Source: Gemmataceae bacterium (lineage in GTDB: Bacteria; Planctomycetota; Planctomycetia; Gemmatales; Gemmataceae). From it: a stretch of 64,000 bases of DNA. The notes under the pieces were generated by a model that was not told where the DNA came from, searched no databases, and saw nothing but the letters and a program-made list of their open reading frames with translations. Made by a program: the position numbers and the translations under genes. Below are positions 1 through 7,749 of the stretch, one piece after another (position 1 is the stretch's first letter; every line of letters begins with the position of its first letter). The stretch spans positions 1,887,369 to 1,951,368 of the forward strand of contig LR594585.1 in NCBI GenBank assembly GCA_901538445.1, read 5' to 3'.

Positions 1-624
1 CGGGTCGAGTTGGACGAAATCGACCCAGTACATCCGCGACGAGTTGAGCTGCTCGCGGGCCTGCTGCAACTTCTCGGCGGCCGCCCTGAGGTGCTCGACG
101 AACGACTCGTTGCGCGCGGCCGCCTCGGTCGCGGTCGTCACGTCGGCCCAGAACGCGGGCGCGTCGAGCAGGCGGACGTGGTCGGCGGCCTCGAACAGGT
201 TGTCGAGCACGAGGTAGCCGAACCCGAGCCCGAGGAACGGCCGGACGACGTCCGGCGAGGCGTCGAGCAGCGGGTTGCCGGGGGTCTTCTCGCGGAGCGC
301 GGCGACGAGGTTCGCGACCGTCTCGGCGCGCGTCGGGGCCGGGTCGAACGCGAGCGCGCCGACGGCCTCGACGCGGTCGCGCCAGTCGTCGGGCTGGAAC
401 AGGTGCGGGCCGCGGGGGGTGCAGTAGACCGCGCCGGGCCGCGGGCTGTCGTGGTCGTAGCTGACCGAGGCCTGCGGGGCCTGCGTCGCGCCGAGCAGCG
501 CGGCCGGGTGCCACAGCGCGGCGTACCCGTGGAGCCACGCCGCCGTCTCGTCCGCCGCGAGTTGCAGCGGGTACGAGGTGGGCATCCGCGAGGCGGAAAG
601 GAGGTGCAGTTCGCGGTCGGGCAT
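1..624 (-). CDS. Truncated conserved hypothetical protein (N-terminal part)
   Basis: The reading frame starts at ATG 624 (MPDRELHLLSASRMP) and runs off the left edge, so only the first 208 residues are visible. There is no signal peptide or membrane segment. The visible part is rich in Trp, His and acidic residues (AAWLHGYAALWHP, GPHLFQPDDW) and ends in a charged helix (AEKLQQAREQLNSSRMYW). Codon usage is GC-rich like its neighbours. I do not recognise a domain; the style resembles long conserved planctomycete hypothetical proteins. No clear Shine-Dalgarno precedes the ATG, so the start is the best visible choice rather than certain. The opposite strand is also open here, but its Arg/Glu/Val-rich product looks like a GC shadow. 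Confidence 0.6.
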   Translation of the reverse strand, partial: MPDRELHLLSASRMPTSYPLQLAADETAAWLHGYAALWHPAALLGATQAPQASVSYDHDSPRPGAVYCTPRGPHLFQPDDWRDRVEAVGALAFDPAPTRAETVANLVAALREKTPGNPLLDASPDVVRPFLGLGFGYLVLDNLFEAADHVRLLDAPAFWADVTTATEAAARNESFVEHLRAAAEKLQQAREQLNSSRMYWVDFVQLDP

Positions 625-742
625 GGGTGTCGTCTTGCGGTCCGGGAGCGACTGGGCGGCGCACCGACATCTTACGAAGCGGTGCCCCGCCGCGGTCTCC
701 CCACCGGTGTGTGCCCCAGCCGGCGGAGGCCGGTGGGCGAGC

Positions 743-796
743 GGGGGACGTGAGTCCCCCGGTGGAGTGCGGGTGGCGGTTCTACCGGGGGACTCA
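743..796. repeat. Intergenic hairpin with two alternative pairings
   Basis: A 13-bp stem pairs 751-763 (TGAGTCCCCCGGT) with 784-796. The segment 743-760 (GGGGGACGTGAGTCCCCC) can instead fold on itself, so the region offers two mutually exclusive hairpins. It lies between the truncated gene and the IS. Its last base is the first base of the repeat end ATACCGAAT that the IS interrupts. Confidence 0.5.
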
Positions 797-804
797 TACC
801 GAAT

Positions 805-2042
805 CCAGTAGTTTCAAGTTCGGCGTTGAGGAGTAGCGGGCCGCATGGGTTTCGCCGTGAATGGAGGTTGCCACACCGCCGTCACGGAGATCACCCATGC
901 GTTCCGCTCCCCAGTCTATCCCCCGCGGCCGGGCGGCTGCTTCCCGCCACCTGCGGGTCGTGCTGACCACGTGGCTGTCGGCCGCCGTTCGCCTCCCGGC
1001 CAACCGACGCGCCTGTACCCCGGCCGCCGTCTGGCAACTCCTGCTGTGGGCCGCCGCGTTCGCCCGCTCGCTCGCCGCGGCGTGTGCCGTCACCCCCGGT
1101 GCCCCGACCGGGCAGGCCGTCTGGAACGCCCTCCGGGCCGCCCTTCCGAAGCGCCGCCGCACCCTCGAACGCTGGCTCCTCCCGGCCCTCCACGCCCCAC
1201 TTCCGAAGCGGCCCAAGGGGGCGTGCGTCGCGCTCGACTACCACCGCATCCCGTACTACGGCGCGCCGGACCGGAACACCACCCGAGCGAAGTCGTCGGC
1301 CGGTACCCACACGTTCCACACGTACGCCACCGCCTGTGTGGTCGGCGGGCCGGGGCGGTACACCCTCGGGCTGACCGCGGTCGCCGAGAAGGAGCCGATG
1401 GCCGACGTCCTGGCCCGCCTACTCGATCAGGTCGCGGCGTCCCGGGTGCCGGTCCGGGCGGTTCTGCTCGACCGGGCGTTCTTCTCGATCGCCGTGATGC
1501 GCCTGCTCCAGGCCCGCCGGGTGCCGTTCGTGATCCCGGCCGTCGTCCGCGGGCGCAAGCCCCGGCCGGGCGTGCCGGCGCTCGGACTTCGGGCCGTCCG
1601 ACGACGGGGGGCCGGGCGGTACGGGTACACCCACGCCGACCGCGGGCAGTCGGTTCGGGTCGCGGTCGTGGTCGCCCACAAGAGCTACCGCCACGCCCGG
1701 ACCGGGCGGCGGCACACCCGCAAGCTGCTGTACCTGACGTGGCGTGTGGGCGGCGGACCGGTCGCCGTTCGGGATCTGTACCGAACCCGGTTCGGGATCG
1801 AGAGCAGCTACCGCCAACTCGGCGAGGCGCGCCCTCGAACCGCCTGCCGGGACGGGGTGGTGCGGCTGTTGTGGGTGGCGCTGGGGCTGATCATCCGCAA
1901 CGCCTGGGTGTGGGCCAACCGGGGCGAGACGCGGCCGTGGTCGCTCGCCTCGACCCGGCTCATCCTGCTGCTGGACATCCTGGTCACCTTCACCCGTCAA
2001 ACGACCGACCTCCAACCAAGACCCGCAACTTGAAACTACTGG
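805..2042 (+). mobile_element. Complete insertion sequence, IS4-like DDE type, 1,238 bp
   Basis: Perfect 16-bp terminal inverted repeats CCAGTAGTTTCAAGTT (805-820) and AACTTGAAACTACTGG (2027-2042) bracket a single transposase gene. Both flanks carry AAT (802-804 and 2043-2045), consistent with a 3-bp target duplication. Joining the flanks recreates ATACCGAATCGCGTGG, which occurs intact as the reverse complement of 47628-47643. The element looks complete and intact. I cannot assign the IS family firmly: the transposase is IS4-superfamily-like, but a 3-bp duplication is short for IS4 itself. Confidence 0.85.
897..2033 (+). CDS. IS transposase (DDE, IS4-like)
   Basis: A 378-residue transposase that catalyses cut-and-paste movement of the surrounding IS. 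The likely catalytic acids are D114 (VALDYHRIPYYG), D192 (LLDRAFFS) and E302 in YRTRFGIESSYRQ, the last matching the Y-x2-R-x3-E signature of IS4-type enzymes. I chose ATG 897 because GGAG at 886-889 is correctly spaced; an in-frame ATG at 861 would add 12 residues and has a poorer ribosome site. The frame fills nearly the whole space between the inverted repeats and ends 9 bp before the right end. There is no stop or frameshift, so the enzyme may be active. It is basic and Arg-rich as expected for a DNA-binding protein. Confidence 0.85.
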   Translation: MRSAPQSIPRGRAAASRHLRVVLTTWLSAAVRLPANRRACTPAAVWQLLLWAAAFARSLAAACAVTPGAPTGQAVWNALRAALPKRRRTLERWLLPALHAPLPKRPKGACVALDYHRIPYYGAPDRNTTRAKSSAGTHTFHTYATACVVGGPGRYTLGLTAVAEKEPMADVLARLLDQVAASRVPVRAVLLDRAFFSIAVMRLLQARRVPFVIPAVVRGRKPRPGVPALGLRAVRRRGAGRYGYTHADRGQSVRVAVVVAHKSYRHARTGRRHTRKLLYLTWRVGGGPVAVRDLYRTRFGIESSYRQLGEARPRTACRDGVVRLLWVALGLIIRNAWVWANRGETRPWSLASTRLILLLDILVTFTRQTTDLQPRPAT

Positions 2043-2200
2043 AATCGCGTGGATCAGTTGCTCTCGGTGGGGCAGGCATTCTTGCCTGCCTCCTGAGGCG
2101 TCTGGAGGCAGGCAAGAATGCCTGCCCCACCAACCAAGAAACAAATCCATGCGATTCGGTATCACGTCCCCCGCTCGCCAAAATCACGATGGCCGCGCCG

Positions 2201-2572
2201 TCACTTCGCCTTCACCTTCTTGAGCGTGTCTTCCTTGCCCTTCGAGTCGGTGCTGACCATCTCGTCGTCGGTGAGCTTGCTCACGGTGAACGTCTCCTTC
2301 TCCTCCTTGCCGCCGAACGCCATCGCGACCGAGACCTTGTTCCCGTCCACCGTGTACGTCCCGTCGATCTTCTCGGACTTGTCGCCGACGGTCACCGTGA
2401 GGGCCACCTTGCCGCCCTCGGCGAACTCGACGACCATCTTCGGCGCGCCGGCCTTCGGCTTGGCCGGCTCCCACTTCCCGATCAACTTCTTGGCGTCGAT
2501 CTTCTGGTCCTGGCCCGCGGCGGTCAGCCCGGCGAACCCCAGCACCACAATCGCGCACAGCACTGCTCGCAT
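2201..2572 (-). CDS. TIGR03066 family protein (Gemmata paralogous family), secreted
   Basis: A 123-residue protein with a signal peptide (MRAVLCAIVVLGFAGLTAAG) followed by QDQKIDAKKLIGKWEP. That opening is typical of TIGR03066, a small exported family amplified in Gemmata. The mature part is a lipocalin-like or META-like series of short strands (VVEFAEGGKVALTV, IDGTYTVDGNKVSVAM) ending in Lys-rich residues. The GKW motif and a TYTVDGNKV-type step suggest a small beta-barrel that may sense or bind a ligand, but no function is established. The frame stays open upstream to 3034; ATG 2572 is chosen because the signal peptide begins there. It is transcribed away from the IS. Confidence 0.8.
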   Translation of the reverse strand: MRAVLCAIVVLGFAGLTAAGQDQKIDAKKLIGKWEPAKPKAGAPKMVVEFAEGGKVALTVTVGDKSEKIDGTYTVDGNKVSVAMAFGGKEEKETFTVSKLTDDEMVSTDSKGKEDTLKKVKAK

Positions 2573-2664
2573 GTGTCGTCCCCGCGTTTGCTCCGGCGCG
2601 GGCGTCGCGCCGGTGAGAGCAGGGTACGGGTTCCCCCGACCGTGCCCACCCGCCGCGGGCCCCA

Positions 2665-3288
2665 TCACCCCATGACGTCGCTGACGGGAACGGTGCCGAC
2701 GGTGGTCCCGTCGAGGACCACGGGCACGCTCGTCCCGACGGCGAACACGTCGCACTGTGCGTACGCCGCCGCCTCGCCCGTGCCGCCCGGCTGCGTGTAC
2801 ACCTCGATGACCTTGTCCACGACGTTCACCACCCAGTACACCGGCACGCCGGCCCCCGCGTAGATCCGGGCCTTCGCGGTGCGATCGAGGCGGAGCGAGC
2901 CGACCGAAAATTCGACGACCGCGCCGATGTCGGCACCGGTGGGGTGCTGCTCGCGGTAGCAACTCCGGGGGCCGCGAACGATGGCGTAGTCCGGTTCGGG
3001 CTCGCTGTCCGCGAACGTGACCGCCCGCTGGCACCGCACGAACCAGTCCGGCGGGAGCAACCCCGGCAGCAGCCCCTCGAACGCATCCATTGCGCTGTCG
3101 TGAGGGGTGCCGTGCGACATCTTCTTCACCATCCAGCCTTCGAGGAGTTCGACCGGCTCGCCGTCGGTGAGAATACCCTGCTGGATCATCTGATGGTACT
3201 CGTCCACGGAGAACCGGCGGAACCCGGCGTCGTCGAAGTATTCCGGCACCGGCTTCGGCGGCGTGGCGGTCGTAGTCGTCGGGGTCAT
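2665..3288 (-). CDS. Uma2 family (DUF820) endonuclease-like protein
   Basis: A 207-residue protein of the Uma2/DUF820 family, which has a restriction-endonuclease-like PD-(D/E)XK fold and is greatly expanded in planctomycetes and cyanobacteria. Visible landmarks are the N-terminal FSVDEYHQMIQQGILTDGEPVELLEG helix region, the EPEPDYAIVRGP acidic site (the likely catalytic Asp follows two E-P pairs), VVEFSVGSLRLDRTAK with its E and K, and the terminal YWVVNVVDKVIEVY strand. ATG 3288 is decided by the strong ribosome site GGAGGTGA, 4 bases upstream. Upstream in-frame codons would place the start inside the 3318-3380 hairpin. The cellular role of Uma2 proteins is unknown. Confidence 0.85.
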   Translation of the reverse strand: MTPTTTTATPPKPVPEYFDDAGFRRFSVDEYHQMIQQGILTDGEPVELLEGWMVKKMSHGTPHDSAMDAFEGLLPGLLPPDWFVRCQRAVTFADSEPEPDYAIVRGPRSCYREQHPTGADIGAVVEFSVGSLRLDRTAKARIYAGAGVPVYWVVNVVDKVIEVYTQPGGTGEAAAYAQCDVFAVGTSVPVVLDGTTVGTVPVSDVMG

Positions 3289-3317
3289 GCGGTCACCTCC
3301 TCGCGGCTGTTGTACCA

Positions 3318-3380
3318 CACCCGCGCGAGCGCACGAAGCCCAGCCGGTGTGCGGCTGGGCTTCGTGCGCTCGCGCGGGTG
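3318..3380. repeat. Perfect 29-bp intergenic hairpin
   Basis: Positions 3318-3346 and 3352-3380 are exact inverted copies with a 5-nt loop (GTGTG). The hairpin sits 10 bp past the stop of the esterase gene and 29 bp before the Uma2 start. It could end esterase transcription, but there is no T-run, so it is not a classical Rho-independent terminator. Confidence 0.7.
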
Positions 3381-3390
3381 GGTCGCTGGG

Positions 3391-4287
3391 TCACTCCTTC
3401 GGCTTGGCCTTCTCCAGGAGCCCGCGTGCCTTGAGCCAGTCGGCGGCGCGGTCCGGCCACGTCGCGCACGGGTGCGGCGTCTTCCGCATCCCGTACCCGT
3501 GCCCGCCGCTCGCGTACAGGTGCAGTTCGGCCGGCACGTTGTTCTTCTTCAGCGCCTGGTACAGCGCCACGCTCCCCTCGCTGGAGATGGGGTCGTCGGA
3601 CGAGTGCGCGAAGAACATCGGCGGCGCGTCCTTGGTCACCTTGTACTCGGGCTTGAGCCCGCCGCCCTTGTCGCTCAGGTAAGCCGGGTAGACGAGCAGC
3701 GCGAAGTTCGGCACCGGCGACTCCTTGTCGGCCGCGTCCACCTCGTCGTACATCCGCTTCTCGGCGAACGCGGCGCACGCGGTCAGGTTGCCGCCGGCCG
3801 AGAACCCGAGCATGCCGATCCGCGCCGGGTCGATGCCGTTCTCCTTCGCGCCCTTGCGGAGCAGGCACACGGCCCGCTGAGCGTCCTGGAACGCGGCGAG
3901 GTTGTCGGGCATCTGCATCGGCCGCTTCGGCACGCGGTACTTCAGCAGCACGGCCGTGACGCCGAGCTTGCTCAGGTACTCGCACACGTCGGTTCCCTCG
4001 TGCTCGTAGGCGAGGATCGAGTACCCGCCGCCCGGCGCGACAATGACCGCGGTGCCGTTCGCCTTGTCCGCGGCCGGCGGGTAGATGGTCATCGTCGGCG
4101 TGCCGACGTCGGTGAGCCGCTTGACCTCCGCCTGCCCCTTCTTGGGTTCGACCTCGCGGCCGAAGCCGAGGTCCTTCGTCTCGCCCGGTGCCTTGTCGGG
4201 CCAGAGCTTCACGACCACAGGCTCCGCGGCAGGCAAGGAAACTGTGAGTGCGAGTGTGAGTGCGAGAGCCGAACCAGCGCGCAGCAT
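3391..4287 (-). CDS. Secreted alpha/beta hydrolase (esterase / acetyl-xylan-esterase-like)
   Basis: A 298-residue exported hydrolase. A signal peptide (residues 1-21, LALTLALTVSLPAAE) precedes an alpha/beta hydrolase fold. It carries the oxyanion-hole segment VAPGGGYS (84-90), the nucleophile elbow GFSAGG (161-166, Ser163), an acid region SSDD (229-232) and the catalytic His in GGHGYG (His263). This is the BD-FAE/xylanase-esterase type, which removes acyl groups from polysaccharides or small esters; the exact substrate is not evident. ATG 4287 has an upstream GGAGGCGG ribosome site and starts directly with the signal peptide, so the longer open frame to 4377 is rejected. It lies downstream of the sulfatase gene on the same strand, separated by a long hairpin. 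Confidence 0.85.
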   Translation of the reverse strand: MLRAGSALALTLALTVSLPAAEPVVVKLWPDKAPGETKDLGFGREVEPKKGQAEVKRLTDVGTPTMTIYPPAADKANGTAVIVAPGGGYSILAYEHEGTDVCEYLSKLGVTAVLLKYRVPKRPMQMPDNLAAFQDAQRAVCLLRKGAKENGIDPARIGMLGFSAGGNLTACAAFAEKRMYDEVDAADKESPVPNFALLVYPAYLSDKGGGLKPEYKVTKDAPPMFFAHSSDDPISSEGSVALYQALKKNNVPAELHLYASGGHGYGMRKTPHPCATWPDRAADWLKARGLLEKAKPKE

Positions 4288-4322
4288 GAGCCGCCTCCGG
4301 GGGGGTTGGACCGGTGTCGTTT

Positions 4323-4392
4323 GGCGAGCGGCGCGGCGTGAGCCCGCCGGTGGCACAGTACCCACCGGCGGGCTCACGCCGCGCCGCTCGCC
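4323..4392. repeat. Perfect 31-bp intergenic hairpin, shared core with 29821-29885
   Basis: Positions 4323-4353 pair exactly with 4362-4392, leaving an 8-nt loop. The arm contains GAGCGGCGCGGCGTGAGCC. Nearly the same arm occurs at 29821-29845, so this is a dispersed hairpin family. It lies in the 113-bp gap between the sulfatase stop and the esterase start. Confidence 0.7.
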
Positions 4393-4400
4393 GGCAATTC

Positions 4401-5858
4401 CTACTTCTCGGGGAACGGGTCGTCCTTGCCGATCGGCTTGCCCTCCCAGACGGGCACGCCGTTGTCGAACGTCAGGATGCGGCCGGCGCTACCGGGCAAC
4501 GGAGCGGCAGACTTCGCCGGCATCCACTTCGCGAGTTGCTTCTTCAGGTCGGCGTGCTCCGGCTTCGCCGCAAGGTTGCTCCACTCGTTGGGGTCGGCGA
4601 CCACGTCGTACAGCTCCTCGCTGCCGTCGGCGTAGCGGATGTAGCGCCACTGCTCGGTGCGGGCCGAATGGTTGCCGGGGTTGTGCGTCGTCACCGCCGG
4701 GCGCTCGCGGGCCGCCTTCGCGTCTTTCAACTGCGGAACGAGGCTCTGTCCCTCGACCGCGGCATTCGCGGGCAGGCCGGCGAGTTCGGCGAGCGTCGGG
4801 TACAGGTCGAGCAGTTCCGCGGGGCGGCCGCACTTCGCGCCGGCGGCGACGCCGGGGCCGGCGAAGATCAGCGGCACCCGGGTCGATCGCTCCCAGAGGG
4901 TGTTCTTGCCCGTGATGCCCTTCTCGCCGAGGTGCCAGCCGTGGTCGCTCCACAGCACGACGATGGTGTTCTTGTCCTGGCCCGATGCGGCGAGGGCGTC
5001 GAGCACGCGGCCGACCTGCGCGTCCACGAAGCTGACGCTCGCGAGGTACGCCCGCACCAGCGGCTTCCACTGCTTGCTCTCTTCGAGCCACTTCAGCCGC
5101 GGCTCCGGGAGCTTCCAGTGGAGGTAGTCCGCGAACCGCGGAACGTCGGCCCGGTCGTCGGCCTTCACCGCCGGCATCACGAGCTTCTCCTCCGGGTACA
5201 GGTCGAACCACTTCTGCGGGGCGTAGCATGGCACGTGCGGGTGCTGGAACCCGACGGCGAAGAACCACGGTTCCTTCCGTGGCTCCGCCAGTTGTTTGAC
5301 GGCCCACGTCGCGACATCGTAATCGAAGCACCCCTCGTCCTTCTCGGGGAACACGCCCCAGTCCATGAGCGGGGTCGGGTCCGGGGTCTGCACGAACTTC
5401 GCCTTCGGCCGCGGCATGGGGTGCGGGGGGCCGAACGCATCGACCTCCGCGGCCCGGTCCTTCGCGGGCGGGTAGCCGCCGTGGAAGATCTTGCCCACGG
5501 AGGTCGTCGCGTACCCGTTCTTCTTGAACCACTGGAACAGCGTGGCGTGGTCCTTGAGTGCTTCCGACGTGCGGAACCACGGGGCGAGGGCGTACACGCC
5601 GGTCGTGGAGGGCCGCAGGCCGGTGAGCACGCTCGTGCGGCTCGGGTTGCACAGCGGGGCCTGGCAGTGCGCGTTCGTGAACGTCGTCCCGCGGGCCGCG
5701 AGTTTGTCGAGGTTCGGGGTCTTCGCCTGCGGGTGCCCGCCGAGCGGCCCGACCCAGTCGTTCAGGTCGTCGATCGCAATGAACAGGACGTTCGGCCTCT
5801 CGGCCGCGCACGCCGGCGTTGCGGAGAGGGCGGCGACCAGGACGAGGGCGGTTCGCAT
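4401..5858 (-). CDS. Secreted sulfatase, iduronate-2-sulfatase-like
   Basis: A 485-residue type I sulfatase. A signal peptide (1-19) precedes ERPNVLFIAIDDLNDW, the first metal-binding motif (D30, D31). The activation sequence CNPSRTSVLTG starts at C70, which would be converted to formylglycine. WSDHGWHLGEKG (303-314) supplies the second Asp/His metal ligands. The C-terminal half is typical of iduronate-2-sulfatase-like enzymes, including the tail ELYDVVADPNEWSNLA. It probably removes sulfate esters from algal or animal polysaccharides in the periplasm or outside; the substrate is inferred only. ATG 5858 begins the signal peptide. Planctomycetes carry many such genes. Confidence 0.92.
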   Translation of the reverse strand: MRTALVLVAALSATPACAAERPNVLFIAIDDLNDWVGPLGGHPQAKTPNLDKLAARGTTFTNAHCQAPLCNPSRTSVLTGLRPSTTGVYALAPWFRTSEALKDHATLFQWFKKNGYATTSVGKIFHGGYPPAKDRAAEVDAFGPPHPMPRPKAKFVQTPDPTPLMDWGVFPEKDEGCFDYDVATWAVKQLAEPRKEPWFFAVGFQHPHVPCYAPQKWFDLYPEEKLVMPAVKADDRADVPRFADYLHWKLPEPRLKWLEESKQWKPLVRAYLASVSFVDAQVGRVLDALAASGQDKNTIVVLWSDHGWHLGEKGITGKNTLWERSTRVPLIFAGPGVAAGAKCGRPAELLDLYPTLAELAGLPANAAVEGQSLVPQLKDAKAARERPAVTTHNPGNHSARTEQWRYIRYADGSEELYDVVADPNEWSNLAAKPEHADLKKQLAKWMPAKSAAPLPGSAGRILTFDNGVPVWEGKPIGKDDPFPEK

Positions 5859-6008
5859 GGGAGATTTCCGGCGTGAATCGCGTGCAGCGGTTCCGGTAGA
5901 ATGCACGCTCCGCGGGCCATTGTGCCCCACCACGCCCACCCGAACAAGCCGCCGGTCGCCGAAACTCAAGCTTCCCAACCGCCACCGACCGAACTCAGGA
6001 GCGACGCA

Positions 6009-6296
6009 ATGGCCACCGAGACCACCCCGAGCGGCACGCCCGCGACCGCGGACCGCTCGACCGAACTCGTGAACCGGCTCCTGAAGTTCCCCGAGGAGAC
6101 CCGCCTCGACCTGGCGCACCTGCTCCTCGACAGCGTGAAGCGCGGGTTCACCTCGCTCGGAGAGGCCGAGGCCCGCGACAAGCAACTGGTCCGCTCGCGG
6201 CTCGACGAGTTGGCGAGCGGGAAGGCGAAACTGATCAGCGCCGAGGACTTCCTCGCGGACCTTGAGCGGCCGTACCAGAAGGGGGCGGCGAAATGA
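6009..6296 (+). CDS. Antitoxin-like addiction module protein (TIGR02574 type), orphan
   Basis: A 95-residue, mostly helical acidic/basic protein. The motif PEETRLDLAHLLLDSVKRG in the middle and ISAEDFLADLERPYQKGAAK at the end are typical of TIGR02574 putative addiction-module components, which normally precede a RelE/ParE toxin. ATG 6009 follows GGAG; the upstream open frame (5901) has no ribosome site. The stop overlaps a second ATG (ATGA, 6293-6296), the coupling used by antitoxin-toxin pairs, but only a 19-codon frame follows. The toxin partner therefore appears lost. A complete pair lies 1.2 kb downstream (7468-8063). Confidence 0.75.
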   Translation: MATETTPSGTPATADRSTELVNRLLKFPEETRLDLAHLLLDSVKRGFTSLGEAEARDKQLVRSRLDELASGKAKLISAEDFLADLERPYQKGAAK

Positions 6297-6352
6297 ACGT
6301 GCTGATAACGAACTTCTGCTCGTGGCACGGCCGCCTCACCGACCTCGACTGA
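6293..6352 (+). pseudogene. 19-codon remnant in the toxin position
   Basis: The ATG overlaps the antitoxin stop as ATGA and reads MNVLITNFCSWHGRLTDLD before TGA at 6350-6352. A RelE/ParE toxin would need about 90-105 codons. I read it as either the remains of a deleted toxin gene or an unrelated leader of the DUF1080 gene, whose ATG follows 21 bases later. The length alone does not decide between these. Confidence 0.35.
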
Positions 6353-6373
6353 ACCCACCCCAAGGACCTCCCC

Positions 6374-7468
6374 ATGCGCCCCGCTCGCTACCTGCTCCTG
6401 TGCTCGCTCCTCACCGCGGCCGCGCTGCCCGGGGGTTCACACCCCCGGCTCGCCTCTGCCGACGACAAGAAGGACGATGGCGCCCGCCCGCTGTTCAACG
6501 GCAAGAACCTCGACGGCTGGGTGCTCGTGAACACCCACCCCGACACGTTCTTCGTGAAGGACGGCGAGATCGTCACCACCGGGAACCCGATGGGGTTCCT
6601 CCGCACCGACCGGCAGTACGAGAACTTCGTCCTCGAAATGGACTGGATGCACGTCAACAAGAAGGAGGTCGCGAACTCGGGCCTGTTCGTGTGGGGCGAC
6701 CCGCTCCCGGCCGTCGGCACCGTGTACACCCGCGGCATCGAGGTGCAAATCCTCATCAACTACCCGAAGGTCGACTGGGCCACCAACCACGGCGACCTGT
6801 TCAGCATCTGGGGCGCGAAGTGCGTGCCCGACCGGCCGCACCCGAAGGGGTACGAGCGGTGCCTCCCGAGCGAGGAGCGGGTGAAGGGCGGCGGCGAGTG
6901 GAACCACTACAAGGTCACGGCCAACGACGGCGGGATCAAGCTGGAGGTGAACGGCAAGGAGGTCTCGGGGGTCAGCAAGTGCAACCCGCGGAAGGGCTAC
7001 CTCGCGCTCGAGAGCGAGGGGGCCGAGTGCCACTTCAAGAACCTAACCATCAAGGAACTCCCGAGCACGAACCCGAAGCCGGAAGAGATCGCAAAGGTCT
7101 CGGAGGGGCACGTCTCGCTGTTCAACGCGCTCGACCTGAAAGGGTGGAAGGCGGCCGACGGCGCGTGGAAGGTGTCCGGCGGCAAGCTCGTCGCAACGGG
7201 CAAGGGCGACCTCGTGAGCGAGAAGCCGATCGGGCCGGGGCAACTGATTCTCGACTGGAAGGTCCCGGCGAAGGCCGAGAAGAACGAGTTCCACGTCGAG
7301 ATCGGAGACTCGAAGGTGCGGGTCGAGCCGCAGGAGGGCCGCAAGCCCGGTGCGTGGAGCCGCGCCACGTTCGCGATCGACCGCGGCCCGCACCCGATCA
7401 CACTCAAGGGCGTCGAAGGGTTGGAGGTGATGAACGTGTTCTACCGTGAGACGAAGGAGGGGAAGTGA
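6374..7468 (+). CDS. DUF1080 protein (3-keto-disaccharide hydrolase domain), exported
   Basis: A 364-residue secreted protein. A signal peptide (about 1-29) is followed by a concanavalin-like DUF1080 domain at 37-228 (RPLFNGKNLDGWVL, the usual opening). The landmarks NSGLFVWG and GIEVQILINYPKVDW line the putative sugar site. A second, weaker copy of the fold spans 245-358 (VSLFNALDLKGWKA to LEVMNVFYRE). DUF1080 members include glycoside 3-keto hydrolases, so a role in breaking oxidised sugars outside the cytoplasm is plausible. The stop overlaps the next ATG (TGATG, 7466-7470), so translation is coupled to the antitoxin gene that follows. That arrangement is unusual for a hydrolase. Confidence 0.85.
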   Translation: MRPARYLLLCSLLTAAALPGGSHPRLASADDKKDDGARPLFNGKNLDGWVLVNTHPDTFFVKDGEIVTTGNPMGFLRTDRQYENFVLEMDWMHVNKKEVANSGLFVWGDPLPAVGTVYTRGIEVQILINYPKVDWATNHGDLFSIWGAKCVPDRPHPKGYERCLPSEERVKGGGEWNHYKVTANDGGIKLEVNGKEVSGVSKCNPRKGYLALESEGAECHFKNLTIKELPSTNPKPEEIAKVSEGHVSLFNALDLKGWKAADGAWKVSGGKLVATGKGDLVSEKPIGPGQLILDWKVPAKAEKNEFHVEIGDSKVRVEPQEGRKPGAWSRATFAIDRGPHPITLKGVEGLEVMNVFYRETKEGK

Positions 7469-7749
7469 TGTCGAGCGCCACGACGACGGAGACGCCCGAG
7501 ACGGAACTCACCCCCGAACTGATCGAGCGGGTGATGAGGCTCTCGCCGGAGAGCCAGGCGCGGCTCCGCGAACTGCTCGGCGAGGGGCCGCCGGTTCCCG
7601 AACTGGAACCGGTCGGCGACTGGGCCTACTGGAAGGCCGAGATCAAGCGCCGCATCGACGCCGTCGAGAACGGGACGATGAAGACCTACTCGCTGCAAGA
7701 AACGATGGAGTACCTGCGGCAAGTCGCAGCCGAGGGCGAGTCGAAATGA
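7468..7749 (+). CDS. Antitoxin-like protein of a ParE/RelE-type pair
   Basis: A 93-residue acidic protein. LTPELIERVMRLSPESQARLRELL matches the helical repeat of addiction-module antitoxins (TIGR02574-like), and VENGTMKTYSLQETMEYLRQ forms a second helix pair likely to hold the toxin. ATG 7468 shares its A with the stop of the DUF1080 gene and has AGGAGG 7 bases upstream. A GTG one codon earlier is possible. Its own stop overlaps the toxin start (ATGA at 7746-7749), so the two are translated in a fixed ratio. By analogy with known pairs, the antitoxin would repress its own operon; no operator is visible because the promoter lies upstream of the DUF1080 gene. Confidence 0.75.
   Translation: MSSATTTETPETELTPELIERVMRLSPESQARLRELLGEGPPVPELEPVGDWAYWKAEIKRRIDAVENGTMKTYSLQETMEYLRQVAAEGESK

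Larger units (their letters stand above)
796..2162. repeat. Modular intergenic palindrome, interrupted by an IS
   Basis: The left end ATACCGAAT (796-804) continues after the IS as AATCGCGTGGATCAG (2043-2057). The right end is GCGATTCGGTAT (2151-2162). Between them lies a perfect 28-bp stem (2066-2093 with 2104-2131, loop of 10 nt) that carries the core GCAGGCATTCTTGCC. Without the IS and one AAT, the element closely matches 47519-47643: the ATACCGAATCGCGTGGATCA end matches that element's right end (reverse complement), while this element's right end is closer to that element's left end. That comparison is what shows the IS landed inside this repeat. Confidence 0.8.

Noticed and set aside
10-753. 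Plus-strand open frame at the left edge
   Set aside because: Arg/Glu/Val-rich composition typical of antisense shadows here; the minus strand gives a normal protein from ATG 624 to the edge.
805-2042. Idea that the IS carries passenger or accessory genes
   Set aside because: The transposase fills the element; no second frame in it has independent support.
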